Assembly (NCBI RefSeq): GCF_900156805.1
Contig: NZ_FTOQ01000005.1
Location: 62,001-126,000, forward strand
Direction: 5' to 3'
DNA from: Roseivivax lentus
Lineage (GTDB): Bacteria > Pseudomonadota > Alphaproteobacteria > Rhodobacterales > Rhodobacteraceae
Length of the DNA: 64,000 nt
Position numbers and translations under genes: made by a program. The notes beneath the pieces are model-generated. The model had not been told where the DNA came from. It made no database searches and saw only the letters and a list, made by a program, of their open reading frames with translations. Shown one piece after another: positions 19,618-29,234 of the stretch. Position 1 is the stretch's first letter, and every line of letters starts with the position of its first letter.

Positions 19618-19690
19618 GCCTCTGCCCCCGTTCTGTCGTCTGTGTCGGGCCGGCATTCGGCCCTGCATTCGGCCCGCTCGCCGGCCGGTC

Positions 19691-20347
19691 TCAGCCGGAG
19701 CCCAGCTCGCCGCCGAGCGCAACAATCAACTGAGATGCACGGCGGCGCAAGCCCTGCGTCGCCTCCGCATCGGCGAGGATCGCCTGCAGCCGCTCCAGTG
19801 CGGCGTCCCGGTTGCCGGTCTCGATTTCGATCAGCGCCAGCTGTTCGCTGGCCAGAAGCCGCATCGGATGGCCGGGCCGCTCCAGCGCCTCGAAGCCCTG
19901 GCGCCGCTCGTCGGCGGGCATGGTCGCGGCACCGGTGGTTAGCGCCTTGAAGCTCGCCATGTTGCGGTAGATCTCGGCGACCTCGCCGTTGGTGGCCACC
20001 GCCTCGTAGGCCGCGATGGCGGCGGCGGTGTCGCCGGCCTCGGCGTTCTGGGCCGCGCGCAGCATGTTCAGGATCGCCTCCGCACCGGGCCCGGGCGCCG
20101 CGATCCCCTCGAGTGCCGCGCGCCGATCCGCCGCCTCGTCGCTTTCCAGCGCCGCGAGCACCGCCGAGCCGAAGGCCTGCGCCTCCGCGCGCTCCTGCGC
20201 GGCGCTGTATTCTCGCCAGGCCGCGCCGCCGACCAGAAGCAGCACGGCAAGGATCGCGATCCAGCCATAGCGCCGCAGATAGCCATAGAGGCGGTCGCGC
20301 CGGACCTCTTCGGTCACTTCGTCGATGAAACTGTCGGGATTGCTCAC
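19691..20347 (-). CDS. YfgM-like TPR membrane protein
   Basis: A 218-residue protein with a cytoplasmic N-terminus, one membrane helix (about residues 28-46, YGWIAILAVLLLVGGAAW) and a periplasmic helical region with TPR-like repeats (AAIAAYEAVATNGEVAEIYR). This is the layout of E. coli YfgM, which works with PpiD and the Sec translocon in periplasmic chaperoning. It starts with GTG, with AAGGTG eight bases before it. First gene of the operon with bamB and der. Confidence 0.85.
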   Translation of the reverse strand: MSNPDSFIDEVTEEVRRDRLYGYLRRYGWIAILAVLLLVGGAAWREYSAAQERAEAQAFGSAVLAALESDEAADRRAALEGIAAPGPGAEAILNMLRAAQNAEAGDTAAAIAAYEAVATNGEVAEIYRNMASFKALTTGAATMPADERRQGFEALERPGHPMRLLASEQLALIEIETGNRDAALERLQAILADAEATQGLRRRASQLIVALGGELGSG

Positions 20348-20516
20348 GTCGCGGCACCTTGTTCTGCGCTCAAGCCTGTTCCGCCCTCCTTAGCCGAGCC
20401 GCCGCGCGCTCACAAGTCGGCCGGCCCCGGTCCGGCGCGTGGCCAGACCGCCGCAATTCTGTGCTTTTCGCGCGACATATGCGCCGTGATCCGCCGAAAT
20501 GCGCGCGATCGTGAAA

Positions 20517-20580
20517 CTGAACCGTTGAGTTCACCTTGCGGCACCCCACATCAAAACCTAATCTGAACCGAACGGTTCAG
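20517..20580. promoter_or_regulatory. Two palindromic operator-like sites upstream of the RND pump
   Basis: CTGAACCG-AA-CGGTTCAG at 20563-20580 is a perfect 8-base-arm palindrome. An imperfect relative, CTGAACCGTTGAGTTCA, starts at 20517. The two start 46 bases apart and lie 70-130 bases before the efflux adaptor gene. Such sites usually bind dimeric TetR-type repressors. The rest of the 300-base gap 20348-20648 holds no gene I can support. Confidence 0.6.
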
Positions 20581-20648
20581 CGTATGTGGATCAGGTTTTC
20601 ATTTCTCGGGCCCCGCTTTCGGCCCCTCGTCATTCGGGACACGCTGCC

Positions 20649-21983
20649 ATGCGCCTCCTCTCCATCCTGACCGCGCTCGTGGTCGCTGTCGTGCTGTATT
20701 TCGCGGTGATCGAACGGGATCGTCTGCTGGACTTCGCGCGCGACGTCTCTCCGGCGGGGCTGACCGGGCAAACCGAAGACGCGACCGGAACCGTTGTCGA
20801 TGCGGAGGCGGCGACCGAAACCGCATCCGCCGAGGCCGAGCCTGAACCCGAAGACGGCGCCATCGGCGTCATGGCCCGCCGCTCCACCGCGCAGGAGGTC
20901 GATGCCCGCGTGCTTCTGCGCGGCGAGACCGAAGCCGCGCGCAGCGTCGACGTCATGGCCGAAACCACGGGCCGCATCGTCTCCGATCCGCTGCGCAAGG
21001 GCGCCTTCGTCGAGGCGGGCGAGTTGCTCTGCGCGATCGATCCGGGCACCCGGAAGGTGGGCCTTGCCGAGGCGCAGGCCGCGCTGGCCGATGCCCGCGC
21101 CCGCGTGCCCGAAGTGCGCGCCCGCATCCCCGAGGGGGAGGCGCGCGTGGCCCAAGCCGAAGCCGGGCTCGACGAGGCGCGGATCAACGCCAACGCGGCG
21201 AACCGGCTCTCCGAACAGGGCTTCGCCTCCGAGACCCGCGTCGCCGCCACCACCTCGGCCGTGCGCGCCGCCGAGGCCGCGGTTTCCTCGGCCAAGGCCG
21301 GGCTCGAAGCCGCGCGGTCGGGGCTCGAGACCAGCAAGGCCGCCATCGAAAGCGCCGAGGCCGCCGTCGCCCGCGCCGAGGACGAGCTTTCGAAGACCGA
21401 GATCCGGGCCCCCTTCGCGGGTCTTCTGGAAACCGACACCGCCGAGCTGGGCGCGCTCATGCAGGCGGGAGGACAGGGCGGCACGCCCTGCGCCACGATC
21501 CTGCAGCTCGATCCGATCCGGCTGGTGGGCTACGTGCCCGAAACCGATGTGGCCCGGGTCGAGGTCGGCGCCCGCGCCAGCGCCCGGCTGACCGAGGGCG
21601 GCGAGGTCACGGGCCGCGTCACCTTCGTCTCCCGCGCCGCCGACATGATGACCCGCACCTTCCGGGTCGAGGTCACCGTGCCGAATGACGGGCTCGGCAT
21701 CTCCGCGGGTCAGACCGCAGAGATCGCCATCGAGGCCGAGGGCGAGCGCGCGCATCTTCTGCCGCAATCGGCCCTTACGCTGAACGATGACGGCGTGATC
21801 GGCGTGCGCACCGTCACCGACGACCGCACCGCCCTCTTCATGCCCGTGCGCATCCTGCGCGACACCAATCGCGGCATCTACGTCTCGGGCCTTCCCGATA
21901 CGGTCGATGTCATCCTTCTGGGCCAGGAATACGTGACCGACGGCGTGCCCGTCGCCCCCCGCTACGAGGAGGTCATCCAATGA
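20649..21983 (+). CDS. RND efflux periplasmic adaptor
   Basis: A 444-residue membrane-fusion protein (HlyD/MexA type). It has an N-terminal membrane anchor (residues 2-22) and an acidic linker. A barrel-sandwich half follows around MAETTGRIVSDPLRKGAFVEAGELLCAID, then a long alanine/glutamate-rich coiled-coil hairpin (about residues 145-245). The second half is EIRAPFAGLLE, and a beta-barrel domain ends the protein. It bridges the pump to an outer-membrane channel. No TolC-like gene is present. The stop overlaps the permease start (ATGA). Confidence 0.93.
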   Translation: MRLLSILTALVVAVVLYFAVIERDRLLDFARDVSPAGLTGQTEDATGTVVDAEAATETASAEAEPEPEDGAIGVMARRSTAQEVDARVLLRGETEAARSVDVMAETTGRIVSDPLRKGAFVEAGELLCAIDPGTRKVGLAEAQAALADARARVPEVRARIPEGEARVAQAEAGLDEARINANAANRLSEQGFASETRVAATTSAVRAAEAAVSSAKAGLEAARSGLETSKAAIESAEAAVARAEDELSKTEIRAPFAGLLETDTAELGALMQAGGQGGTPCATILQLDPIRLVGYVPETDVARVEVGARASARLTEGGEVTGRVTFVSRAADMMTRTFRVEVTVPNDGLGISAGQTAEIAIEAEGERAHLLPQSALTLNDDGVIGVRTVTDDRTALFMPVRILRDTNRGIYVSGLPDTVDVILLGQEYVTDGVPVAPRYEEVIQ

Positions 21984-24900
21984 CCGGCATCGTCGACTGG
22001 GCCTCCGAACGCGCCCGCATGGTGCTGGCCTTCATCGCGCTCTCGCTGGCCATCGGCACGTTTTCCTACATCACCCTACCGAAAGAAGGCGAGCCCGATA
22101 TCGAGATCCCGGCGCTCTTCGTCTCGGTGCCCTTCCCCGGCATCTCCGCCGAGGATTCCGAGACGCTGCTCGTCAAGCCGATGGAGAACGAGCTCGTCGA
22201 TCTCGACGGGCTCGACCAGATGTCCTCGACCGCCGCCGAGGGCTATGCGGGCGTCGTCCTCGAGTTCGAATTCGGCTGGGACAAGACCAAGATCATGGCC
22301 GATGTGCGCGACGCCATGTCCAATGCCGAGGCCAAGTTTCCCACGGGGGCCGAGCAATATTCGATCAACGAGATCAACTTCTCCGAATTTCCCGTCGTCA
22401 TCGTGAACCTCACCGGCCCGGTGCCCGAACGCACGATGGTCCAGGTCGCCAAGGATTTGCAGGACCGGCTCGAAGGGCTCGACGCGATCCTCGAGGCGGG
22501 CATCGCGGGCAATCGCGACGAGATGCTCGAGGTGGTGATCGACCCGCTTCGGCTCGAAAGCTACAACGTCACCGCGGATGAGCTCATCCGCGTCGTCCAG
22601 AACAACAATCAGCTCATCGCCGCGGGCGAGGTCGAGACCGAAACCGGTGCCTTCGCCGTCAAGATCCCCTCCAGCTTCGACGATGCCCGCGACGTCTACG
22701 ACCTGCCGGTGAAGGTGAACGGCGACCGCGTCGTCACTCTGGGCGATCTCGCCACCATCAACCTGACCTTCGAGGACCGCACCTCGACCGCGCGTTTCGA
22801 CGGCGAGGATTCGATCGCGCTGCAGGTGGTGAAGCGCAAGGGCTTCAACATCATCGACACCGTCGCGCTGGTGAAGGCCGAGGTCGCCGCCGCCGAGGCG
22901 CAATGGCCGCCCGAACTGCGCGCCGCCGTGACGCTGGGCACCTCGAACGACCAGTCGCGGCAGGTGGCCTCCATGGTCAGCCAGCTCGAAGGGTCGGTGC
23001 TGACCGCCATCGCGCTGGTGATGATCGTGGTGCTGGCAGCGCTCGGCACGCGGCCCGCCTTCCTCGTGGGTTTCGCGATCCCGACCTCCTTCCTTCTGTG
23101 TTTCGCCTTCCTCGCGCTGATGGGCGTCGCGGTGTCGAACATCGTCATGTTCGGCCTAATCCTCGCCGTCGGCATGCTGGTCGACGGGGCCATCGTCGTC
23201 GTGGAATACGCCGACAAGCGCATCTCCGAAGGCACCGGCCCGATGAAGGCCTATGTGGAGGCCGCCAAACGCATGTTCTGGCCCGTCGTCTCCTCCACGG
23301 CGACGACGCTCTGCGCCTTCCTGCCGATGCTCTTCTGGCCCGGTGTGCCCGGCGAATTCATGGGCATGCTGCCGGTCACGCTGATCTTCGTGCTCTCGGC
23401 CTCTCTGGTCGTGGCGCTCGTCTACCTGCCGGTCATGGGCGGCGTCACGGGCCGCTTTTCCCGCGCGCTCGATCACGCCTCCGACGGTCTTCGCGCGGCG
23501 ACCCCTTGGGTGATCCGCGCGGCGCTGGTGCCGGTCGCGCTCCTCGGGCTCTTCGTCGGCGCGATGATGGTGCTGAACCCCGCCTACCTCTTTCCGCCCG
23601 TGGCCGAGGGCTGGGCGGGCCGGATGCCCGGCGTCGCGACCTTCCTGATCTTTTCGGTGCTGACCTCCATCGTGATGGGCGCCGCGGCGATCCGCCGTCA
23701 GGAAAAGCGCGTCCGCGCGGGCTACCGCCGCTCGCCCTTCGGCTGGTTCATCACCGCCATCGTCGGCAACCCCATCGGTCCGCTGGTGTCGGTGGGCCTG
23801 GTCATCGCCTTCGTCATCTCGGTCTTTTCCTATTTCGGCGAGAACAACAACGGCGTCGAGTTCTTCGTCGAAAGCGAACCGGAACAGGCACTGCTCTACG
23901 TGCGCGCCCGCGGCAATCTCAGCCTGCCCGAGAAGGACGCGCTGGTCCGGCGCGCCGAGGAGATCGTGATCGCCCATCCCGGCACCCGCAACGCCTTCGC
24001 CTTCGCGGGCGACGGCGGGCTCGACAGCAATACCGGCGGTGCCGAGGCCCCCAAGGACACGATCGGACAGGTCCAGTTCGAGACGATCCCCTGGGAGGAC
24101 CGCAAGAACGCGCCCGAGCTCGACGGCGACCGCGTGATCGAGGAGCTGTCCGAACAGCTGAAATCCATCCCCGGCATCGAGACCGAGGTGCTGAACCTCG
24201 CCATGGGCCCGGCCTCGGCCAAGCCCGTGCATCTGCGCATCCGCGGCGACAACTGGCCCGACCTGCTGGCCGCCGCCAGCGCCGCGCGGGAACGGTTCGA
24301 CGCGACGCCCGGCCTCACGCTGATCGAGGATACCCGCCCCCTGCCCGGTATCGACTGGCAGATCGACGTCGATGTCGAGAAGGCCGGCCGCTACGGCGCC
24401 GACGTGGCCACGGTGGGCGCGATGGTCCAGCTCGTCACGCGCGGGCTGCTGCTCGACACGATGCGCGTCGACACCTCCGACGAAGAGATCGACATCCGCG
24501 TCCGCCTGCCCGAAGAGGACCGCGTGCTCTCGACCCTCGACACGCTTAAGGTGCGCACCGGCGACGGGCTGGTGCCGCTGTCGAACTTCATCACCCGCGA
24601 ACCGGTCGCCAAGCTCGCCGAGATCAACCGCGTGGGCCAGAAGCGCTTCTTCGACGTGAAGGCCGATGTGGCGCCGAACCTCGTCAAGGCGGTCGCGGAC
24701 GGCGCGCCGCTGGCCACGCTGCGCGTGCTTTCCGCAGACGAGGCGCCCCATGACGGCGGCGCCATCGTCACCGGCGCCGAAGCGGCGCGCTACGAGGTCC
24801 TGGCAATCGAAGAGGGCGTGACCCCCGACCGCGTGTCGGACGGCATCGCGGACGGCACTCTGACCCTGCTGCCGGTCAACCCCAACGAACGCATCGCCGC

Positions 24901-25705
24901 GCTGACCCAATGGCTCGAGGCCAATCCCCTGCCCGCGGGCCTGTCCTGGGAATGGACCGGCGACCAGGAGGACCAGGCCGAAAGCGCGGACTTCCTCGGC
25001 AAGGCCTTCGCGGCAGCACTGGGGCTGATGTTCATCATCCTGCTCGCGCAGTTCAATTCCTTCTACAACGCCGTGCTCGTGCTTCTGGCCGTCGTGCTCT
25101 CCACCACCGGCGTGCTGATCGGCATGCTTGTGATGGACCAGACCTTCTCGATCATCATGACCGGGACGGGGATCGTGGCACTTGCCGGGATCGTGGTGAA
25201 CAACAACATCGTGCTGATCGACACCTACCAGGAATACGAACGCTACATGCCGCGGATCGAGGCGATCATCCGCACCGCGCAGGACCGTATCCGCCCCGTT
25301 CTTCTGACCACGATCACCACCATGGCCGGATTGGCGCCGATGATGTTCGGCCTCAGCCTCGACTTCTTCGCGGGCGGCTATTCCATCGACAGCCCCACAG
25401 CACTCTGGTGGAAGCAGCTCGCGACCGCGGTCGTGTTCGGCCTCGGCATCGCGACGGTGCTGACGCTGCTCTTCACGCCCTCGATGCTGGCGATCCGCGT
25501 CTGGGTCACCACCTATGCGCGCTGGCTTGCCCGGCTTCTCGCCCGGCTGTCCTTCGGCCGGTCCAGCAATGCCGCCCGCGACTGGGCGCTCAACCGCGAG
25601 GCGCGGCGCGTCAAATCCCCGACGATCATCTGGGAAGAGGCGCCGCTGCCCGCCGCCGTGGCCGATCCCGCCGCTCCGAACGTGCCGCTCCGCGCCGCCG
25701 AATAA
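21980..25705 (+). CDS. RND efflux permease with extra membrane insertion
   Basis: A 1241-residue inner-membrane proton-driven exporter, about 200 residues longer than the usual 1030-1050. The N-terminal helix, the FGLILAVGMLVDGAIVVVE segment of helix 4 with its proton-relay Asp, and the second-half VVNNNIVLIDTYQEY segment are clear. Extra length lies at about residues 495-590, where two added hydrophobic segments occur, and at about 905-970, a variable acidic stretch. Drug class cannot be inferred. The start overlaps the adaptor stop by four bases. Confidence 0.93.
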   Translation: MTGIVDWASERARMVLAFIALSLAIGTFSYITLPKEGEPDIEIPALFVSVPFPGISAEDSETLLVKPMENELVDLDGLDQMSSTAAEGYAGVVLEFEFGWDKTKIMADVRDAMSNAEAKFPTGAEQYSINEINFSEFPVVIVNLTGPVPERTMVQVAKDLQDRLEGLDAILEAGIAGNRDEMLEVVIDPLRLESYNVTADELIRVVQNNNQLIAAGEVETETGAFAVKIPSSFDDARDVYDLPVKVNGDRVVTLGDLATINLTFEDRTSTARFDGEDSIALQVVKRKGFNIIDTVALVKAEVAAAEAQWPPELRAAVTLGTSNDQSRQVASMVSQLEGSVLTAIALVMIVVLAALGTRPAFLVGFAIPTSFLLCFAFLALMGVAVSNIVMFGLILAVGMLVDGAIVVVEYADKRISEGTGPMKAYVEAAKRMFWPVVSSTATTLCAFLPMLFWPGVPGEFMGMLPVTLIFVLSASLVVALVYLPVMGGVTGRFSRALDHASDGLRAATPWVIRAALVPVALLGLFVGAMMVLNPAYLFPPVAEGWAGRMPGVATFLIFSVLTSIVMGAAAIRRQEKRVRAGYRRSPFGWFITAIVGNPIGPLVSVGLVIAFVISVFSYFGENNNGVEFFVESEPEQALLYVRARGNLSLPEKDALVRRAEEIVIAHPGTRNAFAFAGDGGLDSNTGGAEAPKDTIGQVQFETIPWEDRKNAPELDGDRVIEELSEQLKSIPGIETEVLNLAMGPASAKPVHLRIRGDNWPDLLAAASAARERFDATPGLTLIEDTRPLPGIDWQIDVDVEKAGRYGADVATVGAMVQLVTRGLLLDTMRVDTSDEEIDIRVRLPEEDRVLSTLDTLKVRTGDGLVPLSNFITREPVAKLAEINRVGQKRFFDVKADVAPNLVKAVADGAPLATLRVLSADEAPHDGGAIVTGAEAARYEVLAIEEGVTPDRVSDGIADGTLTLLPVNPNERIAALTQWLEANPLPAGLSWEWTGDQEDQAESADFLGKAFAAALGLMFIILLAQFNSFYNAVLVLLAVVLSTTGVLIGMLVMDQTFSIIMTGTGIVALAGIVVNNNIVLIDTYQEYERYMPRIEAIIRTAQDRIRPVLLTTITTMAGLAPMMFGLSLDFFAGGYSIDSPTALWWKQLATAVVFGLGIATVLTLLFTPSMLAIRVWVTTYARWLARLLARLSFGRSSNAARDWALNREARRVKSPTIIWEEAPLPAAVADPAAPNVPLRAAE

Positions 25706-25774
25706 GTCCGCGACGCTGGCGCAGCGGCGCGGGACGCGCTAGGTCCGCCCCGGAACCACCCGACAGGAGGGGCG

Positions 25775-27661
25775 ATGCCCACCGATGCCACCGGCGCCAA
25801 TGGCACCACTGACCAGACCGACCGGACCGACCAATCCGCAGAGGCACCCGACGCCGCCGAACTCGCCCGTGAGGAACGCGCTTCGGGCCTGCGCACGATC
25901 CGCAAGGTCGCGCCCTATCTCTGGCCCGAGGGTCAGGACTGGGTGAAGCGCCGCGTGGTTATCGCGCTGTCGCTGCTGGTGCTGGCCAAGCTCGTCGCCG
26001 TCGTCACGCCCTTCTTCTACAAGGCCGCTGTCGATGCGCTATCGGGCGAAGGCCTCGATCCGGCCTGGGCGCTTGGCGCGGGCGCCATCGGTCTCACGGT
26101 GGCCTACGGCGTGTCGCGCCTGATGAACGTGGGCTTCCAGCAGCTCCGCGACGGGGTCTTCGCCCGCGTCGGCCAGCGCGCCCTGCGCCGCCTCGCGCTG
26201 CAGACCTTCCGCCACATTCACGCGCTGTCGCTGCGCTACCATCTCACCCGCCGCACCGGCGGGCTGTCGCGCATCATCGAACGCGGCGTGAAGGGCGTCG
26301 ATTTCCTGCTGCGCTTCCTGATCTTCTCCATCGGCCCGCTGATCCTCGAACTCAGCCTTGTCGGCATCATCCTCTTCTGGCTCTTCGATGTCTGGTATCT
26401 CGTGGTCGTGGCCGTCACGATCGCGCTATACGTCTGGTTTACCTTCAAGGTCACCGAATGGCGCGTGAAGCTGCGCCGGCAGATGAACGACCAGGACACC
26501 GACGCCAATCAGAAGGCCATCGATTCGCTTCTGAACTACGAGACGGTGAAATATTTCAACGCCGAGGACCGCGAGGCGCGCCGCTACGACGACGCCATGG
26601 TCGGCTACGAATCCGCCGCCGTGAAGACCGCGACCTCGCTCGCCTTCCTCAATTTCGGGCAATCGGCGCTGATCACCTGCGGGCTGGTGATCGTCATGGT
26701 CATGGCCGCGATGGGCGTGTCGGCGGGCGAGATGACCGTGGGCGATTTCGTCATGGTCAACGCCTACATGATCCAGATCATCACGCCTTTGAACTTCCTC
26801 GGCACCGTCTACCGCGAGATCCGCCAGGCGCTGGTCGATATGGGCGAGATGTTCGACCTTCTCGAACAACCCTCCGAAGTGCGTGAGAAACCGGGCGCGC
26901 CGGAGCTCGAGGTCACCGGCGGGCGGGTCACCTTCGACGCCATCCGCTTCGGCTACGATCCCGACCGCGACATCCTCAAGGGCGTCTCAATCGACGTGGC
27001 CCCGGGGCAGAGCGTCGCGCTGGTCGGGCCCTCGGGCTCGGGCAAGTCCACCATCGGGCGGCTCATGTTCCGCTTCTACGACGTCTCGGCGGGCGCGATC
27101 CGCATCGACGGGCAGGACATCCGCGACGTGACGCTCGACAGCCTGCACGCGGCCATCGGCGTCGTGCCGCAGGACACCGTGCTCTTCAACGACACGATCC
27201 GCTACAACATCGCCTATGGCCGCGACAACGCCACCGATGCCGAGATCGAGGCCGCCGCCCGCGCCGCGCAGATCCACGATTTCATTCTGACCCTGCCCGA
27301 GGGCTACGACACCCAGGTGGGCGAGCGCGGCCTGAAGCTGTCCGGCGGCGAGAAGCAGCGCGTGGGCATCGCCCGGACGCTGCTCAAGGACCCGCCGATC
27401 CTTCTGTTGGACGAGGCGACCTCGGCGCTCGACACCGACACCGAGGCGGGCATCCAGACCGCCCTCGCCCGCGCCGGCGAAGGCCGCACCGTGCTGACCA
27501 TCGCGCACCGGCTCTCGACCATCGCCGATGCGGACCGGATCGTGGTGCTGCAGGCGGGCGAGGTGATCGAGGAAGGCACCCACACCGCCCTTCTCGAGGC
27601 CAATGGCCGCTATGCCCAGCTCTGGGCGCGCCAGCAGGCCGAGGAAGACGACGACGACTGA
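25775..27661 (+). CDS. Atm1-type ABC exporter
   Basis: A 628-residue half-transporter: six-helix membrane domain then ATPase. Walker A is GPSGSGKST, the signature LSGGEKQRVGIARTLL and Walker B ILLLDEATSALD. The membrane-domain text (NYETVKYFNAEDREARRYDD) is characteristic of Atm1/HMT1 proteins, which export glutathione-conjugated metals or sulfur species and, in mitochondria, support cytosolic iron-sulfur assembly. GGAGGGG precedes the ATG. The next gene's ATG shares the last base of its stop. Confidence 0.94.
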   Translation: MPTDATGANGTTDQTDRTDQSAEAPDAAELAREERASGLRTIRKVAPYLWPEGQDWVKRRVVIALSLLVLAKLVAVVTPFFYKAAVDALSGEGLDPAWALGAGAIGLTVAYGVSRLMNVGFQQLRDGVFARVGQRALRRLALQTFRHIHALSLRYHLTRRTGGLSRIIERGVKGVDFLLRFLIFSIGPLILELSLVGIILFWLFDVWYLVVVAVTIALYVWFTFKVTEWRVKLRRQMNDQDTDANQKAIDSLLNYETVKYFNAEDREARRYDDAMVGYESAAVKTATSLAFLNFGQSALITCGLVIVMVMAAMGVSAGEMTVGDFVMVNAYMIQIITPLNFLGTVYREIRQALVDMGEMFDLLEQPSEVREKPGAPELEVTGGRVTFDAIRFGYDPDRDILKGVSIDVAPGQSVALVGPSGSGKSTIGRLMFRFYDVSAGAIRIDGQDIRDVTLDSLHAAIGVVPQDTVLFNDTIRYNIAYGRDNATDAEIEAAARAAQIHDFILTLPEGYDTQVGERGLKLSGGEKQRVGIARTLLKDPPILLLDEATSALDTDTEAGIQTALARAGEGRTVLTIAHRLSTIADADRIVVLQAGEVIEEGTHTALLEANGRYAQLWARQQAEEDDDD

Positions 27662-27999
27662 TGCCCCGCCGCGACTATCCCGAAACGCCCGACGGGCGGT
27701 ATTTCGTCGCCAAGGGGCGGCTCTGGCGCAAGACCGATCCGTCCTTGGCGGACAGCACCCGCCGGGCGGCGGTCAAACGCCTGATGCAGGCCCGCCGCGC
27801 GGTCGGCCAGGCCGAGACCGAGGCCGAGGAACGCACCGCCCGCGACGCCGTCGACGCCGCCAAGCGGGACCTCGGCGAGCGCGGACCGGTCTGGTGGGAC
27901 GACGGCGCGCCCGACGAGGGCGGGAAGCATCCGAAGAATTCGCGCTATGCGGATTGGTGGGCGGACCTGAGCGAGGAGAGCCGCGCGAAGGGTGCCTAA
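27661..27999 (+). CDS. Conserved small protein of unknown function
   Basis: A 112-residue soluble, highly charged protein: MPRRDYPETPDGRYFVAKGR, then an arginine/alanine helix, then a tryptophan-rich end (RGPVWWDDGAPDE, YADWWADL). I do not recognise a characterised family. The start overlaps the Atm1-type stop by one base (TGATG), so translation is coupled and a shared function with the exporter is possible but unproven. Confidence 0.65.
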   Translation: MPRRDYPETPDGRYFVAKGRLWRKTDPSLADSTRRAAVKRLMQARRAVGQAETEAEERTARDAVDAAKRDLGERGPVWWDDGAPDEGGKHPKNSRYADWWADLSEESRAKGA

Positions 28000-28190
28000 A
28001 GCGCTTATCGCCCCCTGTGTCGCTTCATAAGCGCTCCGACTGCGTGCCGGGCCAGCGCCGGTCCGGCGGGCTGGCGCTGCAACATCCGAACTCAGCGCTT
28101 TATCTCATCATGCCATCGCGCCGATCATACCGCGCGCCCACGGCACCAAAGCGCCAGTCCGGTGGGTCCGGACCGGCGCTGGCCCGGCAC
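28000..28190. repeat. Long inverted-repeat element
   Basis: Two perfect 23-base inverted arms lie at 28044-28066 and 28168-28190 with 101 bases between them. Similarity continues inwards for some ten more bases with small gaps, so each arm also forms its own GCCAGC/GCTGGC-type hairpin. A second inverted repeat flanks the left arm: AGCGCTTAT (28000-28008) and ATAAGCGCT (28027-28035), with AGCGCTTTAT again near 28094. The layout resembles paired palindromic intergenic elements such as BIMEs, or a short non-coding mobile element. The 323-base gap 28000-28322 contains no gene I can support. Confidence 0.7.
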
Positions 28191-28271
28191 CTTCGGTGCT
28201 GTTCGGGCCGCCTCGTCGCTCCAACCGGGCACCATGCGACCGGCTCGACAAGCGGCCGCCTTTTTCAACGC

Positions 28272-28300
28272 AAAAGGCCCCGGGAAATACCCGGGGCCCT
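28272..28300 (-). terminator. Rho-independent terminator of bdhA
   Basis: Arms GGCCCCGGG (28276-28284) and CCCGGGGCC (28290-28298) with a five-base loop. On the minus strand the stem is followed by TTTT. It lies 25 bases past the bdhA stop. Confidence 0.85.
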
Positions 28301-28322
28301 TCTGGCATTCAGAAGACACCGC

Positions 28323-29096
28323 TTACAGCGCTGTCCAGCCCCCATCGACCGAGATCGTCGTCCCGGTGATCTGCGCCGCCGCGTCCGAGCAGAGGAACAC
28401 CGCCGTTCCGCCAATCTGCTCCACCGTGGCGAACTCCTTCGACGGCTGCCGGTCGAGGATGACCTTCTCGATCACCTCTTCCTCGCTCATGTCGTACTTT
28501 TTCGCCGTATCGGGGATCTGCGCCTCCACCAGAGGGGTCTTCACGTAGCCCGGGCAGATGGCGTTCACCGTGATATGCTCTTTCGCGGTCTCCAGTGCCA
28601 CGGTCTTGGTCATGCCGACGACGCCATGCTTGGCCGTCACATAGGCCGACTTGTAGGGCGATGCGGTCAGGCCATGCGCCGAGGCGATGTTCACCACGCG
28701 CCCCCAGCCCGCCTTGCGCATCATCGGCAGCGCCGCGGCGGTGCAATGGAAGGCCGAGGACATGTTGATCGCGATGATCGCGTCCCACTTCTCGATCGGG
28801 AATTCCTCGATCGGCGCGACATGCTGGATGCCGGCGTTGTTCACCAGGATATCGCAGGCACCCGCCTTCTCGATCAGCGCGCGGCACTGGTCGCCCTTCG
28901 ACATGTCGGCCTGGATGTAGCGCACCTTGACGCCGAACTCCTTGGCGATCTCGTCGGCCAGCGCGTGATCCTCGTCGTTGTCGGTGAAGGAATTGATGAC
29001 CACGTCGGCGCCCGCCTCGGCGAGCGACCGGGCCACGCCCAGACCGATTCCCGAATTGGAGCCGGTCACGATGGCGGTTTTGCCGGAAAGTTGCAT
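28323..29096 (-). CDS. bdhA: 3-hydroxybutyrate dehydrogenase
   Basis: A 257-residue short-chain dehydrogenase interconverting (R)-3-hydroxybutyrate and acetoacetate with NAD, used when polyhydroxybutyrate or ketone bodies are consumed. The cofactor loop is TGSNSGIGLG, and the catalytic residues are S139 (NIASAHG), Y152 and K156 (YVTAKHG). The SAHGLTASPYKSAY segment, the KVILDRQP region and the end TISVDGGWTAL match the bdhA subgroup. GAGGA lies eight bases before the start. It is a single-gene unit with its own terminator. Confidence 0.93.
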   Translation of the reverse strand: MQLSGKTAIVTGSNSGIGLGVARSLAEAGADVVINSFTDNDEDHALADEIAKEFGVKVRYIQADMSKGDQCRALIEKAGACDILVNNAGIQHVAPIEEFPIEKWDAIIAINMSSAFHCTAAALPMMRKAGWGRVVNIASAHGLTASPYKSAYVTAKHGVVGMTKTVALETAKEHITVNAICPGYVKTPLVEAQIPDTAKKYDMSEEEVIEKVILDRQPSKEFATVEQIGGTAVFLCSDAAAQITGTTISVDGGWTAL

Positions 29097-29234
29097 GTCT
29101 CTGTCCTCTCTCTTGCTTGTCGCGGATGGCCGCAGGGCCCCGGGAATTGGCCGCTGTTTCGCAGCCTCCGGCGCCATATGCAAAGACAAGGGACGATCCC
29201 GCATCGCTGTTCCAGCGATTCCGCGCGCAGCAAA

